DNA of 64,000 nt from Sporothrix humicola (taxonomy: Eukaryota > Ascomycota > Sordariomycetes > Ophiostomatales > Ophiostomataceae), in assembly GCA_021396245.1 (NCBI GenBank), contig WNYE01000138.1, forward strand, positions 1-64,000, in the 5' to 3' direction. A program made the translations under genes and the position numbers. Every line of letters starts with the position of its first letter. Position 1 is the first letter of the stretch. The notes beneath the pieces were generated by a model. It saw only the letters and a program-made list of their open reading frames with translations, did not search any database and had not been told where the DNA came from. Shown here in pieces: positions 29,701-43,203 of this stretch.

Positions 29701-32512
29701 TCAATTCTCAATTTCTCAATTTCGCCAACATAACATTGAAATGTTGTGCAATATGGAGACTTACTTTGTCAAGCTCACTTTGTCACTTTCGTGAACTGCC
29801 CCCTGTTCCAACCCCCCTTCCCCTCTCGCTCTTGATTGTCGTCGTCTTCTTTCTCTCCGGCAAGTTGATAAACATACAGCTCCTCCCAGAAGCTCCTGCG
29901 CCGTTGTGCACCGTGATTGCCCGCTATTCCCGCCTCGGCCGTCGGTTCGCCTGCAGGTCATCTTTGGTGGGAAGGAACAAGGCGGCGAACAGGGGGTGGT
30001 TGCGAGAAAGAGGGGAAACGTGCAGCAGGGGGTTTATTCAACAAGGAGCAGAGAGGGAGGGCTTGGAGGGCTGGAGCGCAGTTGAGGTTTGGCCCTACCC
30101 AATCCTCCTGATAAAAATAGGAGGGAGCAAGCTAACATGTCGATTTTATGGGGAAGATTGACCAGGGGAAGGTGAGGATAAGGAAATGGGACAAAAGGGG
30201 GAAAGAGCAGAAACAAATGGAAACGGGAGGGGGAAGGAGCCGGCTGTAGGCATTCAGTGAAGAAAGGCAGCTTGCCTTGTCATGAATTGTGAGCTGTCGT
30301 GCTTGTAGTGAGCTGTATTTATGTGTGCCTGGATATTTGCTTGAAATCCAAGTTGAAAACACGTCGTTGACATTGACAGCCATCACGAATTTCTCAGGCT
30401 TGACATTGACAACGATGGCGCGCTGGGCGACAACAAAAAAATAATAAATAATAAATAACACAGAGAACGCCTGCGCTATCGACGCCCCCCCTTCCTTCCT
30501 TCCCCTCGCTGGCCGCATTGTGTATCTGGACGAATTGCGACTAGCGCACAGTGCTCCAGACTGTGACCCACTCTTCTACCCCTCGCAAAGTGGGCTCGAC
30601 AAAGGCCATTTCGAAATACAATAGTCGGCCAGACCACAGTGCGCAGACAGTCCATCTTGATGAGGAAAGAAGGAGGGGCGTGTGTGCTCTTGCACCGTCG
30701 TCCCCCTCCTTCCTGCTCTTCCTTCCAGCTTCGAAAGCGCACAAAGCCAGAAGGAGCGCTGGGCGGGTACTGGGAACAGAGACTTGGTACCGGCCTTGTA
30801 CCCAAATTGGTGACTTACACTGAGCACAATACAGAAACACGCTCGCATTTGCATTGCGATACTTGTCAGAGACAAGCCCGAGGAACCCGAACGTTGTATA
30901 TCTGGCTGCAATAGATTATTGGGTGTTTCGCCACTACTGCCACCACGGTCGCTCCTGTCTCTCATTGCGATTCGCTCCTTCCATCTTGTTCTGTGTTCTT
31001 CCCTCGGTCCTGCCCTTGTTGGTTGTTTCTTAGCCGCCGTCGTCGCCCACCACAACAGATTTCATCGACAAAAAAAAAAAGTGCCTGGTGAGCCCTGATA
31101 GTCAATTTTTAAAGTTTTTTTCCGGTCACGTCTTTGTTCGCCTTCAACGGTATTTTTGGCGTACTTGTAGATGGGCACAAGACACAGAATAAGGCCAGCA
31201 AGGCAAAACTGGGCGCCCTCCCTTCACACCCTCTTGGCCTGGCCGTTTTTTTGCTGCTGCCTTTTCGTTAGGGCCAACTGTCGGACTTGCGTACTGAAAT
31301 GCCCAGGGCTCTGTACGCTATGAAGTGAACAGATTTGAATTATTATCGTTGCCCGTTCTTACTGTGGCACTGGGTCCGGAAGGCGCAGGGCTTGGACAGT
31401 GTACGGAGTGCTTGCACGGAATACTTGTGTGCTACAAAGGAAAGCGCAAATGGAATACGCTGCCTGGCTTGGTACTGTGTAAACTGGCAGACTGGCTAAC
31501 AAAAGATTTAAAAGAATTCAAAAAATAATGATGAATTAAGGTCTCGTGGCTTCCCTCTCCAAGTGCAGTGCCCCATCCCGTGAGCAGTAGCGACAGAAAC
31601 AGAAAGAATACATCTGCGAAAGGGGGTGTGTGTATTATTGGCAAGTGCCCTCTGTACTCCGTGCTCCGTATCGCCTTGTTTTGTCCCCCTTTGCCTTCCC
31701 CCCAAAGGCTTTGTCACTTTTTTGGTGCGCGTTCTTGCCGATGGTGTCGCAGTCGCAGTTGTCCCTTCCTCACTCGTCGGTCGGTCCTTGCTCACCCCCC
31801 ACCCCTTCCGTATTGAATTGGCATTGTGACTCGTTCCTTCCCCATGGTCTAAAGTTGGCTTCCGCGCGCGCGCACACCACTCCCACCACGCAACACACCA
31901 CCACTCCGTGCACAATCACGCCGGAAAATGTCCTGCTAGAATAATATTTTTTTTTGTGTCCTCTCCTTCTTTTTTGTTTTCTTGTTTCCCTCTCAACAAG
32001 CATTTCCTTTGCATCTTTTTTTTTTTTTTGGTCAGCAACCAATCCAGACATCACACTCACTGCATCTTCAGGAAAGGCTTCCTGGCTCCTCACTCTGCTC
32101 TCTACCCACGAAAACGTATCACGACACTTCCTCCCCTAACATCGCTCCACCTGTCGTCACCGAAAGGCCGACCCAGATCTCTACGACCACACGCACAGAA
32201 TACGTGCAACACTCCCAACTCCCGACTCCCACCTCTCAACAACACACAGACACAGGAACACGCTCTTTCCTTCGGTTAGGAAACGAACCACTCGACCACT
32301 TCTTACCTATGCTTTTTTTGGCCTCTTGCTCGAAATCCAACTTGGCTTAGTTTGGACCACCAGGCTTCCAGCATCCTTTGCTCGTTCGAGAACATCTTCC
32401 TCTCTCCCTAGCCGCTCTACCCACTAGCCGACAACCGGAACGGGACGAGAGATTTGACGGTGACAAGTGTCGGTCAACAGGTTGACCGATACTTCTGTTT
32501 TGTACGCGAACA
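25116..32512. other. 7.4-kb gene-free block upstream of the C2H2 regulator
   Basis: I find no gene supported by domain content or by a consistent exon chain on either strand. The open frames (60-196 codons) are scattered, mutually overlapping and compositionally odd. Contents: homopolymer T at 26679-26703 with an adjoining TG repeat; more T/A tracts near 27048, 27226, 28355, 31067, 31950 and 32018; and a CT-rich segment with repeated ACGACAC/CACACACA-like text from about 31950 to 32512 that looks like a fungal promoter and 5' leader. The block may hold long upstream regulatory DNA or non-coding transcripts for the C2H2 gene. I saw no terminal repeats or transposase. Confidence 0.5.
26679..26715. 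repeat. T25 homopolymer followed by (GT)n
   Basis: About 25 consecutive T residues run directly into six GT units. It could mark the A-tail of an old retroposed copy on the minus strand, but no body or target-site duplication was found, so simple slippage is the default reading. Confidence 0.85.
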
Positions 32513-34415
32513 ATGGCTTCGTCCAAGGTTAGTCATACTTGCTACCCTTTCCATGTTTGCGTGGCCGACTAGGGCTCCCGGGATCGGGGAACGGAAAAGA
32601 GAACACAATAAAGAGAAACGCACGGGGAACTTCCAGCTGCGATAACAGCAACGAGGGGATTGTGGAGGGGAAACAGAGCGGACGACGAGAGGCAAGCAGC
32701 ACGGCACTACACCGTTGCCGGAATAGGAGGAGACAAAAAAGTGGAGGATCTTGCTGGGAGGCCCGCTCGATCATACGTCAACCTGCGCCTCCGACAGACC
32801 CGCTTGGCCGTGTTGGGCAACTTTGCTGATATCGTTTTGTGACGGCTTTCCAGGATATCCAAACGTCTCCGAGACCTCTGACCCATCGCCCGTCGATGTC
32901 GAGTGTTCCAAACGGCGCGGGCTCTTTAAGCACCAGCGCCTCGAATGGCTTGGCCAGTCGACTACCTCACTCGAGAAACGGTTCGCATTCGATCATCGGC
33001 GCGGCTCTCAATTCGGGACATCGTGTCGGCCGTCGTAAGAGTATGACAAACCCTAGTGGCACAAACGTTGCCGCAATGGCCGCCCTTATCCAGGAAGCAG
33101 ACGTTCTGCCAAACGGCGCTCTCGCTATCAACGCTCGTCGGAACACGCTGTCGAAGAATGGAGGCAACGCTGTGAGCAGTTCTGTGGGCGGTTTCCCCCG
33201 CGGAACGAGTGCCATGGCAGCAGCATTGGCGTCGGCTGGCACCAACGGACTTATCGGTAGCCTACCGCTTCCGTCACCCCCGGCCAGCCTGCCAACCCAC
33301 AGGTTCATGACGGCCGACGGCAGCGCGATCGAGGACGACGCAAACGATATGTCGGACGGCGAAATCGATGCCATGTCACTGAATGCCCGGCGTGCGAGCG
33401 ACGGCCAACCCTTGAAGGAGGGCGGTCGCAGAAGCAGCCGCTTGGAGCTCCGCTGCCAAAAGTGCGGCAAGGGCTACAAGCACAGCAGCTGCTTGACAAA
33501 GCATCTGTATGTCCTTGGTCGTCCCGTTCTGTTGTGACTTTTGTTAGTGTATCGTGCGTGCTGACTTTTCTCTCTTTTGTTTTCTTCAGGTGGGAACATA
33601 CCCCAGAATGGGCTCTTACATCAAAGCTCTTGATCTCAAAGCATCAGCAGGTACAGTTGCTTGAGGCTGCATCTGTTTTGATGACCATCCAGCACACCCC
33701 CGGCGCCGATGATAACGCTGCTGTGACACCACCCGACTCGACTCGCGACTCTGCTAGTGAAGAGGACCCGGCTTCGCCATCTGCGTCTGGCTTCTCCTAC
33801 CAGCAAGATAGTCGCAGCTCCACTGAAACCACACCACCGCCAACAGTTGATGGCCTTAAGAGGGAATCTTTGGGCTCGTACCCGTCCCTAGGCCACATGA
33901 GCTTCTCGCAGCGCGTGGAACAGTCCAATAGTGCTGCCGACACTGCCTACTCGTACCAATCTAGCATTGGCTTTGCCCATCAGCGTCAGACTAGCCGGGA
34001 CAACCTCCGCCCTCCATCGTCGGGCAGGAATGTGACTGGCCAGGAAGATAACGACTTGGCTGCTGCCGTTGGTCAGCTTAGTTGCAGCTTCAACAGCAGC
34101 GCAGGCGAGGTCAACACTCTGACTCCCGGATCTTTGCAGGGTCTTGCGCAAAACGTCCCCCCTGTCCCGCCGGTCCCGACCCAGTATCTGGGCCAGTCTG
34201 CGACACCCCTCGGCGACACGAGCTTCATCAGCAGCTTTCCTAGCCGGGCGCCCGAAAGCTTCACCCGCGGCGCTCCTCATCGCCCAAGCATCACGGACGA
34301 TGTGAGGATGGAGGGAAGCGGCGACAGCACCATGGATGATGACGAAGAAGATACCCGGTCTCGCGCTCGCAGCGATGACGACGATGACGGCGTTTTTGGA
34401 CGCATGGAGGAGTAA
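32513..34415 (+). CDS. Single C2H2 zinc-finger transcription factor
   Basis: Three exons, 32513-32527, 32854-33506 and 33590-34415, give 497 residues. The first exon codes only MASSK; intron 1 is unusually long (326 nt). The frame also contains a downstream ATG (32899) that could serve if exon 1 is wrong. One C2H2 finger, split by intron 2, spans residues 206-226: C-x2-C-x12-H-x3-H (CQKCGKGYKHSSCLTKHLWEH). Its C-terminal extension TPEWALTSKLLISKHQQVQLLEAASVL is well ordered and probably part of the conserved DNA-binding or dimerisation unit. The rest is low-complexity: Ser/Ala/Gly-rich N-terminus, Ser/Pro-rich middle, acidic tail (DDDEED, then DDDDDG). A nuclear role is expected; target genes are unknown. 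Its very large upstream region fits a heavily regulated gene. Confidence 0.87.
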
Positions 34416-36209
34416 AGAAATCGAAACGAAACTCGCCGTTCAGATGATTAAACATCATCGCCCATATCGGAGAAGCAACCACGCCGTCGGAGAATAAGCA
34501 CCACACTTGGGCTCTCTGGCCGATGTTGGCTGCCGGTTGAAAACAATGAAAAGACGGAAAAAAAAATTCAACATACTCACAAAGCCGATGACATGAGTCG
34601 GCGACAAATCCAACGACTTATGACACTTTTTCTTTTCGACTCCGCTGATGAGATTCGATCGTATACTTATCTTTTCTTTTCCCACTTTTGTCGCGTCCCC
34701 CCTCGAACGTCGAGAGACTTAAACGTCAAGAAGTTGTATGTACCGCAAATGGTTTACTCCATCTCCCGGCAACTCAGCACCGAAGAGTGGGAAATGCGCT
34801 GTATGACGGCCCACCCTCGAAATAGGGTTTGCTGTCGGCGGAATTCGCCCACGAGGTTAAAGTGAGGGTCGGCCTTGGTGTCGAGTAGATTTGCAGGCGT
34901 ATAGCAACAAAAAAAAACAAGTAAAACAAATAATAAATCCCATTAACTCACAATATAAACGATACTGGTTGTAATTCATGTGCTGCGATGCTTGGTGATA
35001 ATATCGTATATTGTAGATGTTTGCATCTTGATGGTGGATACTGGTGAATGTAGCTGGACAGAAAACGAGGCTGTGCGCCAGACTGATCGATACTGATCGA
35101 CACTGATCGCGCGGACTGTGAAAATGAAAACTGTGTATGTTGCTGCAGTCTATCGTCTATTTGCTGTGCATGCCATTCATGGCAAGAGAAGGGGTCATCT
35201 CGAGTCACTGTTGGACACGGCGATTTGAAACATGACGGGAAAGGAAGGGGAAGAGAAGAAGGGAAGGAGAGAAGTGATCAGGAAGAGACGGGGGAAACAA
35301 TGAGCACAAGGAAAGAGGGACAGGCTAGTTTCGAGCCATCTACTGAGGAAGGAGCGATCGTCCAGCCAGACCACAACTTTCCAACCTTTGTGAACCCGGT
35401 GCAGTAAAGCTAGATAAGGCTACAAGGTCTCAAGAAACACCAGTCCCAGGGCTGAGACGAACTACATGGTGGGATGTGTGCGGGGTGAAATGCGAATAGG
35501 GCAAAAAGAGCTTAGCATACTCCTAAGAACGACCGTTCCCTTACGTCGTAGATTCGAGCTACATGGTGCTATGCAGTACGTGCACTCTTGCCATTTCAAA
35601 GTATTGTGCGACTGTGTTGATTGCGGATGAGGGAGGAAAGAGCTCAGTAAACACCCACCCGCTATTCGTGGCGCTCACATGTTTCGGCGTTGGGCAGGCG
35701 CGATCGCTGATCGGGAAATAGTGGGGCATAGCTCCAAAAACGGCAGTAACTAAATGGGGAAACGACGTCACAGTCACTGCCCATCCTTCCTTCTCACAGT
35801 GTCTCGATCAGACAAGACCTGACTACGACCAAGAAAACAGAAGGTGCGCAAAGGACGGACCTACTTTGTCTCTAACAGGGCAACCGCGATGACAAGTACA
35901 TTTCTGATGATGAGCAGATCACCAACGGACCTGCCCTTGTACCTGTAGCTCTCTGCTCCCTTTCGCTCCCTGCCACCATCTTTTCTTTTCTTCTCATATT
36001 TGTTTGCGACCCCACCAACTCGCACTGTCGCAAATGCATTTGCCCACTTTCTTCAATTTGACAGCACCTCACAACAGCATATCAGCATCAATTGCAGCTC
36101 AGATACCATTCCAGCAGTGAGGTCAATTGATTACTCGCGAAGGCTTTCCGTTCCCTGTCCAACACGCGACACCGTTACACTTTATCCAATACCCTCGAAT
36201 CGGCAAAAA
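34416..36209. other. Intergenic region with short tandem repeat, promoter of the membrane-protein gene
   Basis: No gene is supported. A three-copy 10-bp repeat is at 35081-35110 (listed separately). The 200 bp before 36210 are pyrimidine-rich and look like the leader of the downstream gene. Confidence 0.5.
35081..35110. repeat. Three tandem 10-bp units with ACTGATCG core
   Basis: Units GACTGATCGA, TACTGATCGA and CACTGATCGC follow one another without gaps. The 10-bp period matches one helical turn, so the TGATCG cores would lie on one face of the DNA. It is about 1.1 kb upstream of the membrane-protein gene. Confidence 0.8.
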
Positions 36210-37670
36210 ATGGCGCGTGGAAAGGCTGCCAAGTCCGGTCAGAAGCCGGCCAAGGACTCTGTCACGGTCGCCACGCCCTCGCCGCCGACGACGCGCCAAA
36301 TGGCCCATGCCGTGGCTGAGGCCGAGTCGCCCAAGCAGAAGAAAAGGAGCAGCCGGGCCAAGAGCAAGTCGCTCGAGTCCAACGACGCCAAGGCGGACAC
36401 GATTGTCGTCTCGTCGCCCGCGGCCTCTACCAAAGCGTCGACAAAGGCTGCTTCGACCAAGGCCGTGACCAAGGCGAAGAAGGTTGTCAAGGATATGGCT
36501 GACACCTACGACGCGTCGCCTGCCTGGCCGCTGCCCGGCATTTTCTCGTCAAAAGTTCAGGACAAGGGCCGCGTCGCAAAGGACATCCTCCTGCTGGCCA
36601 CCGCCTCGACGTTGGTGGCGTCGGGCATTCGCCTCGTTCTGGGCTTTCTGGCAACTACTGCAGAGGTTTCATGGCTGTCCTGGGCGTCGTATCTCAGCAC
36701 AATCGGCCCTCCCGGTCCCGCGCCTCTCCTTGCCTCGATTTTGGCTCGCTCGTACGTCTTTTGCTACCTTTTAAGAGGCACATTTAACTTGGCTAGATAA
36801 CAAACTAACATTGCTTCTTTCCAGTGTGAGACTGTCTGTTTGCTGGGGATCGACCACCGCCATGTCGGCCTTGCAAGCTCTGTCCTATGTTCCCATTGTA
36901 AGTGCTACTCTCTCGCTACAACGCTTCGCGGTTGGTTATTATACCGGACGAAATGGCTAACCGGGCCTCCATAGGTCTACCTGCTCTATGCCCACTACAA
37001 CATCCCCTTTTTGGGTGCGTTCCTCCTAGGCGTTATCAATGCTGTGGCTGAGGAGCGCTCGCTCGATACCTATTATAACCTAAAAGGGACGAGCAAGGGC
37101 TGGGATGAGGACGAGGAGGAGATCGATTCTTTCGAGGGGCTGTTCCGAGAGATCTTTGGAAATGTCGCGCCCGTCCTCTTTGCCGCCGCCATCTACAACT
37201 TTGTTTATGTCCAGGCCTGCCGCTTTTTCCTGCCCTCGACACTGGTTGTCTATTTCACTGGCATCGCAACCGTCGATCCTGCCCGTGTTCCTTCCATGTT
37301 GCGGGCCTCTGCACCCTCTCTGGGCGAGATCTTTTCGGCCGTCTTCTTGAGCTTCTCCGCGATGGTTGCCAGCGCTATCTGCGGCCAGTTCTCTCGCGAC
37401 TTCATCTTTGGCACCATCCCCAGCAACAAACCCACCAAGAAAGGCAAGAAGAAGGCTACTTCCAAGGCCTTCACGCGCAGTGCTACCTTTTACAGACGCT
37501 CGGTCACCGTCAACTCCATCGCTGCATCGATCTCGGTTGGCCTCAGCATCTTCATGCAGTGCCGGTATAGTATCCCGGGCGTCGATGCGTATGGTGCTGC
37601 CGTCTATGCGTCAATCTGGGCTGTGTCCCCTCTGTTGGTCGGCGGAGTTCTGTGCGCCGCTGGTGTATGA
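36210..37670 (+). CDS. Polytopic membrane protein of unknown function, 436 aa
   Basis: Three exons, 36210-36751, 36825-36897 and 36975-37670, join in frame. The first 95 residues are Lys/Ala/Ser-rich, basic and probably disordered (cytosolic or nucleoplasmic). At least seven hydrophobic segments follow: ILLLATASTLVASGIRLVLGF; a segment around SWLSWASYLSTIG; ALQALSYVPIVYLLYAHYNI; PFLGAFLLGVINAVA; VAPVLFAAAIYNFVYVQ; IFSAVFLSFSAMVASAICG; and two near the C-terminus (SIAASISVGLSIFMQC and YASIWAVSPLLVGGVLCAAG). A Lys-rich loop (NKPTKKGKKKATSK) lies between the last groups. I do not recognise the family. The consistent splicing and hydrophobic pattern support a real gene. Confidence 0.8.
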
Positions 37671-37964
37671 TTGAACACGATTCTGGGTGGCAAACCTTGG
37701 ACCTCTACCATGCCTTCTTCCCGCCTTGGTTTGTTTTGCGGCATGCAAGGTCCCTGTGTCGTCATTCTGATTGTTTTGGTTACCTTGGAGTTGTTCGTCC
37801 CAATCCGGACAGATTTTATGCTTATGCTTGTTTTACTTGTATTGGGATTCTGAGTGCCTCGCGATGGCGGCTCTTTCAGGGCTGGAGGATCCACCGGGTG
37901 GAGGCTGTTCTTCATTTTTGCAATGTTTACTGTTTGGGGGCTCTGTTTGACTTATTATGTCCTA

Positions 37965-37996
37965 TTCAGGTTTTCAGGTTTTCAGGTTTTCAGGTT
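37965..37996. repeat. Four tandem copies of TTCAGGTT
   Basis: Four perfect 8-bp units sit about 295 bp after the stop codon of the membrane-protein gene, probably in or just after its 3' UTR. Confidence 0.9.
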
Positions 37997-40900
37997 TATG
38001 GGATGAGGCGAAAAGCTGTTGGTAGACAGCCTGTATTTTCAGCTTCTCAGCCAGAAAGTCTAGGCTGCAGCAAAATGGACTTTGTATCTTATCTTTTGTT
38101 ATGGGAATCAATTCTTTCATGACTTCACATTGGATAATCACCTGTCAAGTTTTATACCCTTTTTGGTTACATATTTGCTTTCTCCGCTACTAAAAAAAAC
38201 TACTGACATCTCAAGGCATTTTCTCAAATCTCCCCGCAAGCCGACGCCGATCTTCTTCCTCCGTTGTCAGCCCTACGACGGAACAGCTTGCCGGTGACAA
38301 TATTCGCAGCATTCCGGAACGTGGGACAACCACGCTGCCGCGTCTAGTGTCGAACCAGGTTGGCATGACGGCCTCACTCTTACGAAAAGACGGAAAGAAA
38401 GTTCACGAAAATGGGGTGGTGGGAGCAGCCGCCCAGCCGTGTTCAGGCACATATCCAAAAACGGCCTGACCTGGATGCTGTGCCAGCCAGTCAAAAGTGC
38501 CAAACAGCAAGCCATCCAACAACCTTTTACCAGCAGCCGTATTCTGGTCTTGTGGTACGTTGCATGTAGGTTGGTTGACTGCAATTGCGATCTCTTCATG
38601 CAGCCCGCACAAGTCGACAGAATCAAAAGACAATTCAGGTTTTTTATTCGTCTGCCTGGTCCTCAGGCTGCCAAACACTCTATTTTGTCCGTTTTCGCCC
38701 TTGTTGCTGCTGCTGTGCCTCTATCTCTATTAATATCCAATCGCAAGCTCGCCAACTGCCAAATCAACTGCCAGAACGTCGATGAGCATAGCAGCCACCA
38801 GACGCCATCATGACAAACTGCCAAGGCAGGCTCCATTGCCATACGAACATGACCTACACCGGATGCTCCCAATAATGGGCTGCAGGAAAAATGAACGCCG
38901 CCGTTTTCCTGCTGACAGATTGCCCGACGAACAAAAAGAAAAGAGAGGCACAGTGGAAAAAAAGAAGACGGCATCGATGGGGGCTACCTCCCCGAACGCT
39001 GATTTGCCAGGAACCGCCTCATAGGGCTGTGAAGGGTGCAACTATTGACGCCACATTTTCTCTGGACAGCCAGACTCTCCTTACCCTACAGAGCACTTGC
39101 ATTTACCTAAAGTTCCTGTCAACTCTTTGACGCTTTCACCCTTGTTCTTTTTTTTCTCTTCTCTCCGACGCTCTCTTCAGCCTCGGCGTTCTTCCTTCAG
39201 CCGCTTGGACGACTAGCCGCGCTCCTTTTCCCCCTGCCATACTCCTTCGTCCTTTCTTCTCACCTTTACTCACCTTTTGCATTGATCCCTGCTGCCTTCT
39301 ATTTCTTCTTTGGATTTTGAATCTCACGCTTTCCCTAATCTGCCACAGCTGAGTGGCTGCTGGGACCAATACAATCGACGACGGCCGATTCCATGTGGAA
39401 ATTGCCCATCTAGCAAAGGCAGACACTGCAAAACTAAGACATTCTCTTCTCGGATCTCTCCGCTCACCATGCAAATGTCGGCGTCTATCCCACGAGCTCG
39501 CGTGCCCGGGCAAGTTCTCGTATTCTTTCCGGTTTTTTTTGGGGGGTTTTTTTTTTAAACTCACTGTCTCTTTTCTGCGCCTTTATTTTATTTTACTACG
39601 ATTTTTTTCTCCCGCCCTCAAAGAGTACAGTACGGGATACATCCCGTGCCAACTATTCTGCCTCTCATGTCTTCATTTCGCTTTCTGTGCTTTTCTTGGC
39701 GGCCTCCAAAAAGTCTACTGCTAATGTTGCATCGCGAGTTTGCTCCAAGGCTGCCAAGATGGGCGGCCGTTGAGAGTTTTGGTGCTATTTCATCCCATTC
39801 CGTCCCATTTTGTGGTAATTATTCATCATTCTGTGCTCTATCCCACATCGCCTACAAAAGTGCAAAAAACTTCCCCGGAACGGAAAAAAGGCGACCGGAA
39901 GAACAGGCCGAGTCAGTGATCTAGGCCGGTCCTCCGCACCGAAACCACGATTTGACAGTCCGTATATTGTGAGGGATTGCAATAGTGCATGTTTTAGTGC
40001 AACGTCCCGTTGACGGGCAAACCACGGCCAACACGAAGAAGCTGCTGCGCCTCGTTCCTCTCCTTTTATTTTTTCGTGATGCTTTCTTTTTTTGTAATCT
40101 TTGACGTTATCGTTTCCTTTTTTGGGCATTTCCTTCTCTACAGTGCACACCCGGCGACTTTTCTGCGTCAAACGAGCGAATCAGCATCAGTGAGCTTCGC
40201 CTGCCAAGAGAGATGCAGAGAGAGAGACAAGGAAAAAATGAGAAAGAAAAGAGAAAACAAAAAAAGCAGACTTTTTGCGACAAGAGCGCTCGGGGCGGCG
40301 CAACATGCGCCTGTCTGCCAAAAAAAAGAATGCCGATGAAAGCGGGGCGGCTCCCGTCCCGTCTGCCTGGTCTGCCTCAGTGGCTTGCCTAACGTGTGGT
40401 GGGATGCGATGAAAATGAGAAATAGTATGACCTCATGCCCCAATTGGGAAATTCATGTAACAGAAATGCACAGAATTGTCGTGCGGGCGCCACGGCCGGA
40501 GACAAGACACTGACACCGGACGAGGAAACGGAAGTAAAAAGAAAAGAATAAAAAAAAAATTGTGAGAGGAAATAGACAGAGCTGGGTGCCTAGGTGCTCT
40601 TTCTTTTGCTTTCTTTTCTCTTCTTGTTTGATTTTCTTTTTCGTTTATTTGGAAACCATTTCGCATCGCTCTTTCCTTCAAACGGACTGGACTGCTCTTG
40701 CACTTTCTCAGGCAGCTTCAGGCGGCAAAGTGCAAGGCCGCGGATTGGCTGGCTTAACTGCTCCGCCAATTTCTTAACACTTGATTGGCCAGAATTCTAT
40801 TGACTTTGATTGCCTAGCCTGGTCGCTCCTGCCTTGCACATGGACCTCTTTCCCCCCTCGCTCTTCACCCTTCCGCATCTCGCTTTTGACCCTCACATCT

Positions 40901-43156
40901 TTTTTCGGATTTCAACGCCAAAACGTTCCACAAGCACGTTCCAAATTCATCTCCAAACCCACGAAAATGGAAAAGAATCCCAAAGAAAGCCTGCCATCAT
41001 GCAGGGGTGGTCGCACCCTTCTCATGGCGCTCGCCGTTCCCGAACGCCAACGCCTTTCCAATATCGACGACTGGCCCTTCTTTGTGTTTGAAGTTTCTTT
41101 TTTGTCTGTCGATAATCTTCGGATTTCCAACGGCTTCATCGCCGCCACTAGCCCTACTGGACACAAGCGTGCATCCTGGTAAAAAACGTGCCTCGACTGG
41201 CACGGGCAAGGGCTGTGCTCAAGGCTGAAGGCCAGCCAAAAATTGAGAGACGAACCGGACAAGACGCATGCAATAAAGGCAACAAAAGTACATTTAAGCA
41301 CGCACAACGGCCATCCAAGACAAAAAAGACTTCAATGAGGGTACGAAACAGGTGCCCCGTATCCGTTCCAACGGACCTTTCTCTGTATGTGCTTTCCCCT
41401 CCCTTTTCAAGATCGTGGATCCTTTTTTTCCTGTCTTGTCCTCCCCTTTAGCCCCCATCTACTTCCAATCAACATCCAGGCTACCATGCACACTTGTTCC
41501 CATCTTGTTACTCACCGTCTGTGATATGACTGGCAGTCTAGTCACTTTGGGAAACACCACACCACGTCTCCTCCATTCGGCTCCTTTTGTCTCCATATTT
41601 TGTCCCGTTTTGTCTTGTCCCATGGCTGTCTTTGCAGCTTTGCCCTTCGTTCCTTAACATTTCTTTTTATTTCAAACCTTCAATTTCTCCTGCTTCCCGG
41701 TTTCCATCACCGCCCCGATCATCTGCAGGGCCGCCCCGAGGTACAACCGCTTTTAGATCCCCACACAAAAGATCGGGAAGAACGCCATCTTGGGAAAGGC
41801 ACGCGTCAACAGAAAAGGGAAATCCCACGCTGGCCTCGAGGTCAAGCACTCCTTGGACCGGGCTCTTGACTCTTTTGGCGATATATCGACATGACGAAAA
41901 GTGCATTTCTGTGACTTGGTATCTTGATTGAATATCGGATACAACCACCGAGTCAGACGACACAGCAAAAGGTCCCAACCATCGATATATGCTACTCCCA
42001 CGCATCTCGTCATTATTAGGTCACAAGAACCTATGACTATGGCTACTTTATGAAGGAAAAAGCACAGAACACACCAACAAGGCGAGTGAAGGGCCGAATA
42101 ATATGCAGTATTGAGAAAAACCAAGTCCAAGCTAAAAGGGGAAAAAAAGACGAACAAAGACAGAAAAAGAAGAGAAGAAGAAAAGAGACAGAGCTGAGGC
42201 AGCTACGATCACAGCAGAGGCAGACTCCTTTGATACCAATTGTTGCCTCGACCGTCCGCCCAGATCCCACCCAGCTCCGGATTTGTCTGTTACACTTGTG
42301 GGCTCGCCTCTGGACAGCTTTTCCAGCAGCCGGGCGTGATTGGGAAGCATCATGGCTATGCTTCCTTTGCGTTCTAAGACTCGCCTTTCTCTTTCCCCTT
42401 TCCTCTTTCTCCTCTTAGCTCCCTTTTCCCTATCACACCTTGCCTATTTCCCCTCTCTCAACAGCTCACAGTCGACGCACCTTTGTCTTGCATATAAACC
42501 ACAATAATCCCCTAGTTTTTAGCTTCCGTGATACACTTGGCCCCTTGCCATAAACTCCATTGATTTACCAATTCACTTCATCTTATCCCATTCATACATT
42601 ATCACCAACCCAAACATCTCAACTCACACCCCATCACATGCAAACATCACAAATTATATATAACCTTCATCTGCATAGCCTTTGCTATTTTCGTTGGTGT
42701 CGTCACATTCGCCATTGAAAATACGAAAGGCCTTTTTATTCGGGCACATTATCGGCAACTCCAGCCAACAGCCTGCCTCTTGGCGTGCCCCTTCCTTCAC
42801 TCTTTATTGCATCTTCTCTCATTGTACCGCAACAATTGAGGTTCTGACTCTTTCTCCGTCTCTTTCTGTTTTCCTTTCGCTTTTTTGTTGTTTCAGGGGC
42901 ATTTGCCTTGATTCTCTGACGTTTACTGAGCATTTTGAGGGGCTTTGGTTGCTTTGCTGCGGATCGTCTAAATAGCCCACACCCTAGCTTCTGCCTGATT
43001 TGGCACATTTTCGACTTACACGAACAGGCACGAAGTGACCTCGTGACAAGGGTCCATTTCTAACAGCACCATTTACACCTTTGTTCTGTTGCACCTATTC
43101 CCACACATTTTCTGCCTCATTTTCTTCCAATTTCGGGCCTTTCTTCCCATTGTCCC

Positions 43157-43203
43157 TATTTTTGACCCTTTTTGACTCTTTTGACTCTTTTCAACTCTCG
43201 ACT
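43157..43203. repeat. Degenerate TTTTTGACTC repeat in the leader of the bactofilin-like gene
   Basis: Roughly four 9-10-bp units of the form CTTTTTGACT/CTTTTGACT lie about 165-210 bp upstream of the start codon. In RNA they would be U-rich with regular GAC steps. No known binding protein is implied. Confidence 0.6.
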
